Made by a program: the position numbers and the translations under genes. The notes below the pieces were generated by a model, which ran no database searches, was not told the DNA's origin, and saw only the letters and a program-made list of their open reading frames with translations. Below are positions 36,210-46,834 of a DNA stretch of 49,994 nt, in pieces. Positions within the stretch are counted from its first letter, which is position 1. Each line of letters opens with the position of its first letter. Source of the stretch: Pseudomonadota bacterium (GTDB taxonomy: Bacteria > Desulfobacterota > Desulfarculia > Adiutricales > JAGVGV01); contig JAHJTB010000089.1 in the NCBI GenBank assembly GCA_018830135.1, forward strand, positions 1-49,994, read 5' to 3'.

Positions 36210-37739
36210 TCAGGTTGACTCCAGGTCCCCGGCCGACTCATCGGGCGCTGAAGGAGACTGGGGCGGCGGAGACGGGTCCGCTTCGGGTCCGGGCCGTTCT
36301 TCGGACCCGAAGAAGGTCAGAATCGACCGGATCAACTGGTCCTGGTTCTGAATATGATCCCGGAGCAGTTGCAGTTCGTCTTCCAGGTCCCGAACGCGGG
36401 TCCGCAGGTCCCGGATTTCCTCCCAGCCGGGTCCCGAGGGAGCGGAGGGGGGGGCTTCGGAAGCGGGCGTCTTTTCGGGGGCCTCCGATTGTTCGGACGC
36501 GGCTTCCCCCTCCGGGGCCGTCCCAGGCTTCCCGGACGGGGAGGCCTGGTCATCCGTGACAGCCGGGGCGGCTGCGTCGGCGGATGTGGATGATTCTCCT
36601 TCTTCTCGCGGCGTGGCGTCACGATCCGGGGCCTTGGCCGCCTGTTCCTCGGCCGGGGCCGGCGGCGAGGCCGGTTCAGCGGGCCGCGGAGCGACCGGCG
36701 GCGGGGCGGGTACGGTCTTGGCCGCCGGAGCGGGCACCGGAGCGGCCGGGAGGGCGGCCCGGGTCGTGACCGGCCTGAGAGAGGCGACCCAGGCCTGGGG
36801 GTCGGGAAAGACGGGCCGGCCCGCGTCGGCCAAGCCGAGCAGCCCGGTCAGGGCGCAGAGCAGCAGGAAAAGCGCCCACATGAAATAGCTCCCCAATGAT
36901 CGATACGATTTTCCGAACAGGACCCGGACCTGAAGGAAGAGGAAAAGCAGCGCGCCCAGAGGCAGAACGACCTGGACCATCAGGTAGCCCGATCCCAGAA
37001 ATCCCAGCCAGCCGCTCATGGCGCCGGGCTGTTCGAGAAGTCCCTTCAGATCGGCCCCGCCTTGAACCAGGGCGATCACCGGCGCCATCACGGCGTACAG
37101 CACCAGGACGGTCAGCAGGAGAGGCAGCCAGAACGGACGCGGCCAAGTGATCCAGACGGCCGCCAGGACGGCCAACAGGGCCAGCCCGTACCACAAGGGC
37201 AGCAGCAGTCCGCCGGTCAGCCCCCAAAGGCCGAAGCCGGCCAGGCCGTATATCCCAAAGGCCAGGGCCAGGATGATTCCATTCCCTACCGCTTCAATGC
37301 CGACCTTGGTTTCCAGGGCCAGCTTTTTCCAGCCCAGGCCGACCAGGGCCAGGCAGAGAAGCGCCACGCCGCCGGCTTCCCAGACAAAAGGCGCGTCGGC
37401 CAGGTAGGCCTGCACGGCCAGGGCCGGCAGTCCGACGCCGAGCAGGACCAACAGAAGCCAGTGCAGCGCGATCCTGGCCATTTTGGACGCTCGGGCGACC
37501 CGGGCCTCTTTTTCATAAAAAGGCTTGAATTCATCCGAAGGCGGTTCGGTGTCAGTCCCTGTCTCTTCCCGGAGGACGGTTTCTTCCCTTGGCCCGTCAT
37601 CGTCGGCAATCGGGACGGCGTCCTGTTCCATTTCCAGGACCGGAGCCGAAGTTTCGGTTTGCTCATCCGCCGGCCGTTCGGTGGCCGATGCTTCGGGTTC
37701 GGATGCCGTTTCGGGCGCCGGCTTGTTGTCTTCGATCAC
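36210..37739 (-). CDS. Hypothetical multi-TM protein with acidic N-terminus and Pro/Ala/Glu-rich plus coiled-coil C-terminus
   Basis: GTG start at 37739 preceded by AAGGAG; hydrophobic core then PAPAAKTVPAPPPVAPRPAEP... and coiled-coil IRDLRTRVRDLEDELQLLRDHIQNQDQ. Confidence 0.65.
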   Translation of the reverse strand: MIEDNKPAPETASEPEASATERPADEQTETSAPVLEMEQDAVPIADDDGPREETVLREETGTDTEPPSDEFKPFYEKEARVARASKMARIALHWLLLVLLGVGLPALAVQAYLADAPFVWEAGGVALLCLALVGLGWKKLALETKVGIEAVGNGIILALAFGIYGLAGFGLWGLTGGLLLPLWYGLALLAVLAAVWITWPRPFWLPLLLTVLVLYAVMAPVIALVQGGADLKGLLEQPGAMSGWLGFLGSGYLMVQVVLPLGALLFLFLQVRVLFGKSYRSLGSYFMWALFLLLCALTGLLGLADAGRPVFPDPQAWVASLRPVTTRAALPAAPVPAPAAKTVPAPPPVAPRPAEPASPPAPAEEQAAKAPDRDATPREEGESSTSADAAAPAVTDDQASPSGKPGTAPEGEAASEQSEAPEKTPASEAPPSAPSGPGWEEIRDLRTRVRDLEDELQLLRDHIQNQDQLIRSILTFFGSEERPGPEADPSPPPQSPSAPDESAGDLEST

Positions 37740-38108
37740 GTCAGCTCCTTGATAACCAAATAAATTTATTATAATTATTTTATCACGGCCCGCCGACCGG
37801 GGACAAGCAAAAAAGATCGCCATCCAAAACCCCTGCCAGCGATCGGGGGCGGTTCCAAACCGTATCGCGGCCTTTGGCGGGTTTATCCGCAAAGGCGGAA
37901 TGAATGTTCTTCCGGCGGTTGAGCGACGGGGCCACTCCGAAAAATGCAGGTTGAAGATCGGATCGATCTCGGTTAAGGTGGTTTCAATCAAGGCATCGGG
38001 CGACTTTTCATCATCGTAAGGCGGGGTATACGCCTGGCGCGTTGAGATATTTCTTGGCCGGATGGCCCGGATTTCGACGCTCCCGCACTTGGGGGAAGGA
38101 GATTTGCC

Positions 38109-39806
38109 ATGACGGAGGAACGCACATTCAAGGCCTGGCACCGAGGGTCTGACATGACCCGGCGCGATGTGCTGAAAAAGGGACTTGGGGCTGCGGCCGT
38201 TTTGGCCGCGGGCGGAACCGGGGCCGCGTTGCGGAGTGGAGGCTGGACCGCCATAGCCGGTGAGCCCTACGACTGCGTCATCCGGGGCGGACTGGTTTAC
38301 GACGGGATTTCGTCCGAGCCTCGCCAGGCGGACGTGGCGGTTCGGGGGGATCGGATTACGGCCGTGGGCCGGATCGAGGGTCCGGCCGCCCGGGTCGTCC
38401 AGGCCGACGGCCTGATAGTGATGCCGGGTTTCATCGACGTGCATACCCACTGCGACCTGACCTTCAAGCGGTCCGGGTTGAAGCGTCACCTGGCCCGGGT
38501 CATGCCCAGTTGGAAAGGCAACTACAACTATCTCCACCAGGGCGTAACCACCGTGGTCACGGGCAACTGCGGCTACGGATACACGGATGTCGATTACTGG
38601 TTCGGACTGCTCGAGGATATCGGGTTCGGGACCAACGTGTATCACCTGGCCCCGCACGGCATGCTGCGGGAGGCCCTTTTCGGTCCGGACCACCAGGGCC
38701 CCTTGAACGCCTCGCAACTGGACCGGCTGGCCGGCCGGGTCGAGGAGGAAATGCAAAAAGGAGCGGTGGGGCTTTCCGCCGGCCTGGAGTACGCCCCGGG
38801 TATCTGGGCGGACGTCCGGGAGATATCGACCTGCGCCCGGGCGGCCCGCAAGCATGGCGGACTGTTCACGGTGCACATGCGGGACGAATCCGGCGCCGTG
38901 AAGCCGGGCGGGCGTCCGGCCCTGCTGGAATCGATCGCCGAGGTCGTGGAGGCGGCCCGCCAGGCCGAGGTCGGCCTGGAAATTTCCCATCTGAAAATCA
39001 GCGCGCCATACAACGACCTGCGTCCCGGCCAGGTCTTCGACCTGATCGAGGAAGCCAGGCGACAGGGGCTGGACGTCACCGCCGACCAGTATCCCTACAC
39101 GGCCGGCAGCACCTACATCTCCATCTTGCTACCCGACGAATTCAAGTCCGGCCTGGGCGTCAAGGACCGGTACAAGACACGTTCCGGTCAAGTGGAGATC
39201 GAGAAGGCCATGGCCGAGGTCTTCTCCTACCTGCCACCGGACCGGATACTGATCAGCTTCGACCCGAACGACGAGACCCGGGAGGGCAAGACCCTGGAAG
39301 TCCTGGCCGAGACGACCGGCCGGACTCCGGCCCGGGCCTACGCGGAGATGGTCTGCGAGGACCCGCCGCCCACGGGCATATTTTTCATGATGAAGGAGGC
39401 GGACGTGCGGGCGCTGATGCAGCCGGACTACGTCATGACCGCGTCGGACGGCTGGACCGTGCCCAAGGACATGACCAAACCCCATCCGCGCTGCTATGGG
39501 ACGTTTCCCAAAAAGATACGGGAGTATGTTCTGAAGGAGCGGATCGTGGACCTGCCCCGGGCCATCCGCTCGATGACGTCTCAGCCGGCGGAAAAATTCA
39601 GGCTGAAAGACCGGGGCCGGATCGAGGTCGGGTATTTCGCCGATATCGCGGTGATCGACCTCAAGGGCCTTAACCATCACGCCAGCTACCTGGACCCGCA
39701 CCAGTACGCCAGCGGGGTCCGACATCTGCTGGTCAACGGCGTGGCGGCCATTGAAAACGGTCAGGCCACTGGTGAACGGGGCGGCCGGGCTTGCAGACGA
39801 AGCTGA
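38109..39806 (+). CDS. N-acyl-D-amino-acid deacylase / D-aminoacylase-like amidohydrolase with Tat-like leader
   Basis: MTRRDVLKKGLGAAAVLAAGG leader; YDCVIRGGLVYDG, MPGFIDVHTHCDLTF, TTVVTGNCGYG, MTASDGWTVPK. Confidence 0.85.
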   Translation: MTEERTFKAWHRGSDMTRRDVLKKGLGAAAVLAAGGTGAALRSGGWTAIAGEPYDCVIRGGLVYDGISSEPRQADVAVRGDRITAVGRIEGPAARVVQADGLIVMPGFIDVHTHCDLTFKRSGLKRHLARVMPSWKGNYNYLHQGVTTVVTGNCGYGYTDVDYWFGLLEDIGFGTNVYHLAPHGMLREALFGPDHQGPLNASQLDRLAGRVEEEMQKGAVGLSAGLEYAPGIWADVREISTCARAARKHGGLFTVHMRDESGAVKPGGRPALLESIAEVVEAARQAEVGLEISHLKISAPYNDLRPGQVFDLIEEARRQGLDVTADQYPYTAGSTYISILLPDEFKSGLGVKDRYKTRSGQVEIEKAMAEVFSYLPPDRILISFDPNDETREGKTLEVLAETTGRTPARAYAEMVCEDPPPTGIFFMMKEADVRALMQPDYVMTASDGWTVPKDMTKPHPRCYGTFPKKIREYVLKERIVDLPRAIRSMTSQPAEKFRLKDRGRIEVGYFADIAVIDLKGLNHHASYLDPHQYASGVRHLLVNGVAAIENGQATGERGGRACRRS

Positions 39807-39819
39807 ACCCGACGGGGCT

Positions 39820-41340
39820 TTATTCGCGTTTCTTCAGTTCGCTCTTCTTGATCTTGCCCGAGGCCGTCTTGGGCAGTTCGTCGATGATCTCCATGAACTT
39901 GGGAATCTTGTAGGTCGCGACCCGTTCCCTGAGAAAGGCGGCCATTTCCTCGTAGTCCAGGCTCTGGCCCGGCTTGAGGCTGACGTAGGCGTGTCCGGCC
40001 CGGCCCCATCGTTCGTGCGGCACGCCGATGATGGCGGCCTCGAATATTTTGGGGTGCATTAGCAGGACCTTTTCCACCTCGGCCGGGTAGATGTTTTCTC
40101 CGCCGCTGATGAACATGTCTCCCATGCGGTCCACGGCGTAGATGTATCCGTCCTCGTCCACACGGGCCAGGTCCCCGGTGTGATGCCATCCGTTGCGGCT
40201 GACGCGCCCGGTCTCCTCCGGCCGGTTCCAGTAGGCCGTCATGCGGATCGGGCCCTGAACCACGATCTCGCCGATCCCCCCGGGCGGCACGGGCCGGCCC
40301 TCTTCGTCGACGACCCGGACATCGCCATGGAGAACGGGCAGCCCCACGGCGCCCGCCTTTTCCCGGGCCTTGTCTTCCGGGACCCACAGTTCGATTGACG
40401 TTTCGGTCTGACCGAAAAGCTGTCGGACCGGCAGGCCGTTGTCCAGGGCTTCGTGCATCAGGTCGGCCGAAGCGGGTTCACCGGCCACGACGATGGTTCT
40501 CAGTGAGCCGATGTCGCGGTCTCGGGGCCGGGTCTCCTTGAGCAGGGTGTTGAGCATGGTGGGCACGAGCATGGACTGGGTGACCCGGTGGGTTTCGATC
40601 AGATTGAGAAACCGGAACGGATCGAAGTGGTCTTCCAGGACCAGGGTCCCGCCCACGTAGAGAATGGGCACGGACATGATGTTCAGGCCCCCCGAATGGA
40701 ACAGCGGCAGGGTCACCAGCATGACGTCCCGGGAATAGAGGTCGAAATAGATTTGGGCATTGAGGGTGTTGAACAGGGTCTTCCGATGGGACAGCAGGGC
40801 GCCTTTGGGCGTGCCGGTGGTGCCCGAGGTGTACATGATCATCTGGGGCTTATCCAGGTCGTCCCGGGCCGGGCCGACCGATGGTTCGGAATCGGGCCGG
40901 CCGTCGAGAGCGCCTTCGTAGGAACTGTGCCAATCGCCTGCTTCTCGCCCCCAGGCCAGACAGACGGGGCGGTGATCCGGCTTGAGCAAGGCCAGGCATT
41001 TCTCGGTCCGTTCGCCCAGGCCCGGCTCGAAACAGAGCACTTTCAGGCCGCTGTCTCCCACCTGGTAGGCCACTTCCGGAGGGGCCAGCCGAAAGTTCAG
41101 GGAGACGAAGATAAGTCCGGCCTTGGCGCAGGCAAAATATACTTCCAGAAATTCCGGACGGTTGCGGGTATAAGCGCCGACCCGGTCCCCGGGGTCCAGG
41201 CCCATGTCCAGCAGGGCGCGGGCCAGACGGTTGGTTCGCTCGTTGAGTTGGGCGTAGGTCAGGGTCCGGTTATCGAAGACGATGGCCGTTTTGTCGCCCG
41301 AATATAGGCTTCGTTTATACAACCAGTTTCCGACGTTCAT
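39820..41340 (-). CDS. Acyl-CoA synthetase (AMP-binding)
   Basis: [61 protein letters not shown]. Confidence 0.93.
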   Translation of the reverse strand: MNVGNWLYKRSLYSGDKTAIVFDNRTLTYAQLNERTNRLARALLDMGLDPGDRVGAYTRNRPEFLEVYFACAKAGLIFVSLNFRLAPPEVAYQVGDSGLKVLCFEPGLGERTEKCLALLKPDHRPVCLAWGREAGDWHSSYEGALDGRPDSEPSVGPARDDLDKPQMIMYTSGTTGTPKGALLSHRKTLFNTLNAQIYFDLYSRDVMLVTLPLFHSGGLNIMSVPILYVGGTLVLEDHFDPFRFLNLIETHRVTQSMLVPTMLNTLLKETRPRDRDIGSLRTIVVAGEPASADLMHEALDNGLPVRQLFGQTETSIELWVPEDKAREKAGAVGLPVLHGDVRVVDEEGRPVPPGGIGEIVVQGPIRMTAYWNRPEETGRVSRNGWHHTGDLARVDEDGYIYAVDRMGDMFISGGENIYPAEVEKVLLMHPKIFEAAIIGVPHERWGRAGHAYVSLKPGQSLDYEEMAAFLRERVATYKIPKFMEIIDELPKTASGKIKKSELKKRE

Positions 41341-42494
41341 GCTTCTTTCAACAACTCCCGTGCAATGATGAGTTTCTGGATTTCCGAGGTCCCGCCGCCG
41401 ATTTCGATCAGCTTGGCGTCTCGCATGTAGCGTTCGACCGGGTACTCCCGGGTGTACCCGTAGCCGCCCAGAATCTGGATGGCATCCAGTCCGGCGCGGG
41501 TCCCCATGATCGAAGCGTAGTATTTAGCGATGGAAGCTTCCTTGGTCAGCTTGACGCCCTGATCGACGAGAGGGCAGAGGGTGTAGGTGAACTGCCGGGT
41601 GATGGTCAATCGGGTGGCCATTTCGGCCAGCATGTTCTGCACCATCTGAAAGGAGGCAATCGGCTGTTTGAACTGGATGCGTTCTTTGGCGTATCGGGCC
41701 GCGGTTTCGAGGCAGGCCTGTGCGATGCCGACGCTGGTGATGGCTCCCAGGATGCGTTCCTCGTCCAGGGTCTCGAAAAGGACGGGGAAGCCCCGGCCCT
41801 CACCGCCCATGACCTGGTCGGCCGAGACGCGGACGTTTTCCATGAAGACCTCGCCGGTCGGCGAACAGCGCATGCCCATTTTCTTGAAGGGCTGGCTGGT
41901 GCTCAAACCATCCATGCCCCGTTCCAGGATGAAGAGGGTCCCGCCCTGGGCGCCCCGGCTCCCGGCCTGGCGGGTGACGACCATGAAGTAGTCGGCGATC
42001 GGCCCGTTGGTGATAAAGGTCTTGGAACCGTTGATGACGTAATGGTCACCGTCCTGGCGGTAATTGGTTTTCAGGGACAGGGCGTCCGACCCGGCCTCGG
42101 GTTCGGTCAGACAGAAGGCGGCCACGGCTTCGCCCTGGATGACCTGGGGAATATACCGTTTCTTCTGCTCCTCCGTCCCGTACTTGGCGATAAAGTAGCA
42201 GAAGTTGGTCGTGCACATGTTGACCGACATGCCGAAACCGGCGGAGACCCGGCAGAACTCTTCCTTGATCAGGGCATTGGTCAGCAGGTCGGCGGCGCCG
42301 CCGCCCAGTTCACTCGGGCTGGTCGAGCCGATCAGGCCGTTCCGGCCGGCCTTGCGGTAGACTTCCAGGGGAAAGCGCTCCTCCTCGTCGATATCATGGG
42401 CGATGGGGGCCAGTTCGTTCTCGGCGAACTTGCGCGTCATATCCCGAACCATGCGGTGTTCTTCGGACAAGAGAGCGTCGAGCATTATCCTCAT
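41337..42494 (-). CDS. Acyl-CoA dehydrogenase
   Basis: [79 protein letters not shown]. Confidence 0.95.
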   Translation of the reverse strand: MRIMLDALLSEEHRMVRDMTRKFAENELAPIAHDIDEEERFPLEVYRKAGRNGLIGSTSPSELGGGAADLLTNALIKEEFCRVSAGFGMSVNMCTTNFCYFIAKYGTEEQKKRYIPQVIQGEAVAAFCLTEPEAGSDALSLKTNYRQDGDHYVINGSKTFITNGPIADYFMVVTRQAGSRGAQGGTLFILERGMDGLSTSQPFKKMGMRCSPTGEVFMENVRVSADQVMGGEGRGFPVLFETLDEERILGAITSVGIAQACLETAARYAKERIQFKQPIASFQMVQNMLAEMATRLTITRQFTYTLCPLVDQGVKLTKEASIAKYYASIMGTRAGLDAIQILGGYGYTREYPVERYMRDAKLIEIGGGTSEIQKLIIARELLKEA

Positions 42495-42530
42495 AGAAAA
42501 ACATCCTTTTCCGAACTCGGATTATATCAT

Positions 42531-42580
42531 AATTGAAGCCCCCCACTGCGAGATGCGGGGTATCTTCAACATGCAAGATA
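42531..42580 (+). repeat. Partial copy C of the dispersed hairpin repeat
   Basis: AATTGAAGCCCCCCACTGCGAGATGCGGGGTATCTTCAACATGCAAG shares flanks and hairpin 1 layout with copy A; downstream half differs. Confidence 0.5.
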
Positions 42581-42625
42581 GAAATTCTTTTTCAGGACGG
42601 CCGCCAAGGCGGCCGCCCGGCCATA

Positions 42626-44167
42626 TCAGTCCTGAGCCTGGCCGTACTTCTCCCTCAGGACCCGTTTGAGAATCTTGCCGCCGAAAGTCCCCTTGGGCAG
42701 TTCGTCCACGAAGATGACCGAGGTGGGCTTTTTATGGCTGGCCAGGTGCCGGCGGCAGTGTTCGATGACCTCGTCCGCGGTGATCTGGGCGCCTTTGGCC
42801 CGGACGATGACGGCCCGGATGGATTCGCCCCATTTTTGATGGGGCACGCCGATGATCGCGCCTTCGGATATGCCGGGGTGGCGGTGCAGGACCTCTTCGA
42901 TCTCGGCGCAATAGACGTTCAGGCCGCCGGTCTTGATCATGTCCTTGATCCGGTCGACCATGTAGATGAAGCCCAGATCGTCGTATCGTCCCACGTCCCC
43001 GGTGTGCAGCCAGCCGCCGCGCAACGTCCGTTCGGTTTCCTCGGGGGCCTTGTAATAGCCCTTGAAGACCGAAGGTCCCCGGACGATGATTTCTCCCTCT
43101 TCGCCCACGGGCAGGTCGTTGTCGTCGGGGTCAACGATGCGGACCTCGGTGCACATGTAAGGCCGGCCGGCACTGCCCCATTCCCGGGGCTGGTCCGTGG
43201 GCCTGAGAACGGTCACGGCCGGTGATGCCTCGGTCAGGGCATAGGAGCAGTACAATGCGCCGTTGGGCCAAAGCACCCTTTCGATCTCCTCCTTGAGGTC
43301 CGGATGAAGGAAGCCCTGGCTGTTCAGCCATTTGGAGATCGATGAGGTGTCGCGCGGCCGTTTCTTCTGGACGTCGAGCAGCATGCGGAAGATGGTCGGG
43401 TTGCCGGTGATGAAGGTGGTCCGTTCCTGTTCGACCATGTCCAGATAGCGGCCCGGGTCGAAGCCGGAGCTGCCGATAAATGTCCCGCCGGCGTACATGT
43501 AGGCCATGAAGCGCGACAGGGCGGCGGTGTGGTACATCTGCATGGGGAAGTAGACCCGGTCTTCCGGCGTGGGGCTCTGGTTTTCGGTGGTCACGCAGAT
43601 GACGTTCCAGAGCAGGCTCTTGTGGGTGAGGATGGCCCCTTTGGGGCGGCCGGTGGTCCCGCCGGTGAACATGAGAAAGGCCTCGTCCGCTTCGAGGACC
43701 CGGTCGGGCGGTTCGTCCTCCGAGGCCCGGGACATCAGGTCCTCATAGTCCCGGGCGAAGCCGGGCGTTCCGCCGCCCATGCAGATGAACGACTTGAGCC
43801 TGGGGACCCGCTGTCGCAGGTCTTCGGCATGGCCGGCGAAATCCCCATGAAAGACCAGGGTCTCCGAATCGGTGAATTCGGCCTCATACGTAATATCGTC
43901 CAGCGTGGCCCGGGAGTCCAGCGGCGTGGTGATGATGCCCAGCTTGGCGTGGGCCAGGTAGACCTCCATAAGCTGGATGCAGTTGTTCGACAGGGTGGCG
44001 ACTCGGCTGCCCCTGCCCAGACCCAGGCCGAGCAGGGCCTGGGCGTATCGGTTGACGCGACGATTGAGCTGATCGTAGGTCAGGGCGCTCTTGTCGTCCA
44101 TGACGGCTTTTTTGTTGGGATACTTGCGGGCCGAGCGGGCGAAGGCCTGCCCCAGCGTCATTTCCAT
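42626..44167 (-). CDS. AMP-dependent acyl-CoA synthetase
   Basis: LMFTGGTTGRPKGAILTHKS; GWLHTGDVGRYDDLGFIYMVDRIKDMIKTGGLNVYCAEIEEVL. Confidence 0.93.
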   Translation of the reverse strand: MEMTLGQAFARSARKYPNKKAVMDDKSALTYDQLNRRVNRYAQALLGLGLGRGSRVATLSNNCIQLMEVYLAHAKLGIITTPLDSRATLDDITYEAEFTDSETLVFHGDFAGHAEDLRQRVPRLKSFICMGGGTPGFARDYEDLMSRASEDEPPDRVLEADEAFLMFTGGTTGRPKGAILTHKSLLWNVICVTTENQSPTPEDRVYFPMQMYHTAALSRFMAYMYAGGTFIGSSGFDPGRYLDMVEQERTTFITGNPTIFRMLLDVQKKRPRDTSSISKWLNSQGFLHPDLKEEIERVLWPNGALYCSYALTEASPAVTVLRPTDQPREWGSAGRPYMCTEVRIVDPDDNDLPVGEEGEIIVRGPSVFKGYYKAPEETERTLRGGWLHTGDVGRYDDLGFIYMVDRIKDMIKTGGLNVYCAEIEEVLHRHPGISEGAIIGVPHQKWGESIRAVIVRAKGAQITADEVIEHCRRHLASHKKPTSVIFVDELPKGTFGGKILKRVLREKYGQAQD

Positions 44168-44177
44168 GACCGCCTCC

Positions 44178-45017
44178 TTACTTGTTCAACAATGGTAGCA
44201 TTTCACGGGTATCATCGAGGCCGGCCACTTCCATCCCGAACTCGCGAATGAGCCGGGCGGCCTTGTCCACCAGTTCCGCGTTGCTTTGGGCCAGGACGCC
44301 CCGGGACAGGTAGAGGTTGTCCTCGAAGCCGACCCGGATATTGCCGCCCATGAGTGTGCCGACCATGCCCAGGGTCAGCTGATGTCGGCCGATGCCCACC
44401 GTCTGCCACGTGTACTCCGGGGGAATGCTCTCGTGCAGGGCGACCAGGTTTTTGATGGTCGCCGGGATGCCGCCCATGACGCCCATGACGAAGCTGATCT
44501 GGTAGGGCGGATCGAGAAGTCCGGGCCGTCTAATCCAGTGCTCCACGTTCTGGACCATGGACAGGTCATAGACCTCGAACTCGGGCATGACCCCGATCTC
44601 CTTCATCCGCGTGGCGTACAGTTCCATGACCTCCGGCAGATTGGGAAAAAGCCGGCGGCCGAAGTTCATGGAGCCCGCGTTGAGGGAGGCGGAATCGGGC
44701 CGGAGTTCGACCACGGGGCGGAGCCGGTCCTCGGGGCTCAGGCCCAGAGTGGTCGCCCCGCCGCCGGTGGTGATCTGGGTGACGATGGGGCAGGCGTCCC
44801 GGACGGCGTCCAGGTAGGCCCGGAAAACCTCGAGGTCGGACGTGGGGGAGCCGCTGTTCGGGTCCCGGGCGTGGAGGTGGACGACGGTCGCGCCGGCCTC
44901 GAAGGAGCGCTTGGTCTCCGCGGCGACCTCCTCCGGGGTCACGGGCAGGTTGGGGTTGTCGGCCCAGGTGGGTATGCTGCCCGTGGGGGCCACGGTGATA
45001 ATAACCTTTCTGCTCAT
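44178..45017 (-). CDS. BKACE / 3-keto-5-aminohexanoate cleavage enzyme family (DUF849)
   Basis: MSRKVIITVAPTGSIPT..AGATVVHLHARDPNSGSPTSD..GGNIRVGFEDNLYLSRG. Confidence 0.92.
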   Translation of the reverse strand: MSRKVIITVAPTGSIPTWADNPNLPVTPEEVAAETKRSFEAGATVVHLHARDPNSGSPTSDLEVFRAYLDAVRDACPIVTQITTGGGATTLGLSPEDRLRPVVELRPDSASLNAGSMNFGRRLFPNLPEVMELYATRMKEIGVMPEFEVYDLSMVQNVEHWIRRPGLLDPPYQISFVMGVMGGIPATIKNLVALHESIPPEYTWQTVGIGRHQLTLGMVGTLMGGNIRVGFEDNLYLSRGVLAQSNAELVDKAARLIREFGMEVAGLDDTREMLPLLNK

Positions 45018-45092
45018 AATGTCTCCCGTGGGACGCCCGGAGGATGACCGGCGCGGGCCCCGGTCATCCGTCGGCGGGCCGTGGCTGAGTCG

Positions 45093-45638
45093 TTATTCGA
45101 GGGGACGGAAGTAGAAGTCGGTGATGGCGCCGTGCCTTTCCTCGCGAAAATAGGCTTTGACCCGGGTGCCGACCTTGATCTGGGACACGTCATCGACCTC
45201 CATGTTGGTCATCATGACGAAGTCGGACCCGTCGAGCTGGATGTAGGCGCAGATAAAAGGCACCTTTTTGATGAAGGCGCTGGTGGTGAAGTACTGGACC
45301 GTGCAGGCCTTGATCGTGCCGGTGCCTTCGAGGGGCAGCCATTCCGTGGGCACGTAGCAAAGCGAGCAATGGTCGCGCGGCGGGCAGTAGACCTTGCCGC
45401 ACTGGGTGCATCTGGCGCCGTAAATGGTCTTGTTCTCGCGAATCTCCCGGAAAAATCGCGACTGCCGGCCCAGGCTGTATTTGAAAAAGACCTCCATTTT
45501 GTCCGGTATTTCCAAGGGCTGGTCCATGGGAACCTGTCCGGACAGTTCGGCCTCGTATTCCCTTTTCAGATATTCGACGGGAATACCGTATTTAGCCTCA
45601 TGATATTGGTACCACTTTTCGCGTTCCTGCTCGTTCAT
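45093..45638 (-). CDS. DUF35 Zn-ribbon/OB-fold protein (thiolase-partner type)
   Basis: GARCTQCGKVYCPPRDHCSLCYVPTEWLPLEGTGTIKACTVQ; start overlaps stop of adjacent thiolase-like gene. Confidence 0.9.
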   Translation of the reverse strand: MNEQEREKWYQYHEAKYGIPVEYLKREYEAELSGQVPMDQPLEIPDKMEVFFKYSLGRQSRFFREIRENKTIYGARCTQCGKVYCPPRDHCSLCYVPTEWLPLEGTGTIKACTVQYFTTSAFIKKVPFICAYIQLDGSDFVMMTNMEVDDVSQIKVGTRVKAYFREERHGAITDFYFRPLE

Positions 45639-46834
45639 GACTTGTCTCCCTCCAGGACCAGGCAGATGGTCCAGGTGCACAAGGTTCCACCGATGCTTTG
45701 GACCAGGCCGCGCCGGGCGTTCTTGACCTGCCGCTCACCGGCCTCTCCCCTCATATGCAGGGCCACCTCATAGGTCTGCATGATTCCCGTAGCCCCGACG
45801 GCGTGTCCGCAGCCGATCAGTCCGCCGCTGACGTTGACCGGAATCCGGCCGTCCGGCAGGACCGTGCCCTCGTCTATCAAGCGTCCGCCCTGCCCTTCCT
45901 CGCAGAAAAAGCAGTCCTCGTAGGCCATGATTTCCGTGCCGCTGAACGCGTCGTGCAGTTCGGCCAGGTCCAGCTCACGGACCGGGTCCTTGACGCCGGC
46001 CATCTTGTAAGCGCTCTGGGCGGCTACCCGGGAGGATTCGAAGGTGTACAGATTGGGCCGGTTGCCCGGCATGACGTAATCCACCGAAGCGCCCACGCCG
46101 GTGATCCAGACCGGATTGTCCGTCAACTCCCGGGCCACTTCCTCACTGGCCAGGATGACCGCGGACGAGCCTTCGGAATAGAGGCAGTTGTCGTAGAACT
46201 TGAACGGCTCGACGATCTTGCGGGAATTGAGCACGTCCTCGACGGTGATGACTTTGGGCGACTGGGCGATGGGGTTCTTGGTCGCGTTCAAATGGTTCTT
46301 GACCGAGACCTTGGCCATCTGCTCCTCGGTGGGGTTGCCGTATTTTTCCAGGTGGGCGATAACGGCCAGGGCGAAGCCGGAAGCCGCGGTCCGGCCGGCC
46401 GGGTTGTCGTAGGTCATGTCCGCCGTATACAGGATGGCCCGGAGCACTTCGGGCGTGGTGACACCGGATTCATAGTTGAAACAGTCGTTGCATTTCTCCA
46501 CGCCCAGGACCAGGCAGACGTCGTACAGGCCGCTGGCCACCTCGGAATACCCGATTCTCATGGCCGCGCCGCCGGTGGCCCCGCCCGAGTTGACCCGGAC
46601 CATGGGCTTCAGGCCCAGGCCCAGGTAGTCGTGGACGAAGGCGTCCGGCTGGTATTGACGCTGAAAAAAGTCGTTGTAGATGCCGTAGACCGCGCAGTCG
46701 ATCCGGGTCCGATCGATCCCGGCATCCTCCATGGCCATTTTGGCCGCGTCGAAGGCCAGCTCATAATAGGTCTTGTCCACCCATCTGGCCTTGAACTTGG
46801 TGGTCCCCATTCCCACGATGCCCACTTTTCTCAT
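45635..46834 (-). CDS. Thiolase-superfamily protein lacking the nucleophilic Cys (possible Ltp2-like aldolase)
   Basis: VGIVGMGTTKF, VNSGGATGGAAMRIGYSEVASGLYDVCLVLGVEK, LAELHDAFSGTEI, GGLIGCGHAVGATG. Confidence 0.88.
   Translation of the reverse strand: MRKVGIVGMGTTKFKARWVDKTYYELAFDAAKMAMEDAGIDRTRIDCAVYGIYNDFFQRQYQPDAFVHDYLGLGLKPMVRVNSGGATGGAAMRIGYSEVASGLYDVCLVLGVEKCNDCFNYESGVTTPEVLRAILYTADMTYDNPAGRTAASGFALAVIAHLEKYGNPTEEQMAKVSVKNHLNATKNPIAQSPKVITVEDVLNSRKIVEPFKFYDNCLYSEGSSAVILASEEVARELTDNPVWITGVGASVDYVMPGNRPNLYTFESSRVAAQSAYKMAGVKDPVRELDLAELHDAFSGTEIMAYEDCFFCEEGQGGRLIDEGTVLPDGRIPVNVSGGLIGCGHAVGATGIMQTYEVALHMRGEAGERQVKNARRGLVQSIGGTLCTWTICLVLEGDKS

Noticed and set aside
37740-38990. Upstream half of the 926-aa minus ORF 36210-38990
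   Set aside because: It reads through the intergenic region and antisense to the D-aminoacylase-like gene; a GTG with a good AAGGAG site at 37739 is the more credible start.
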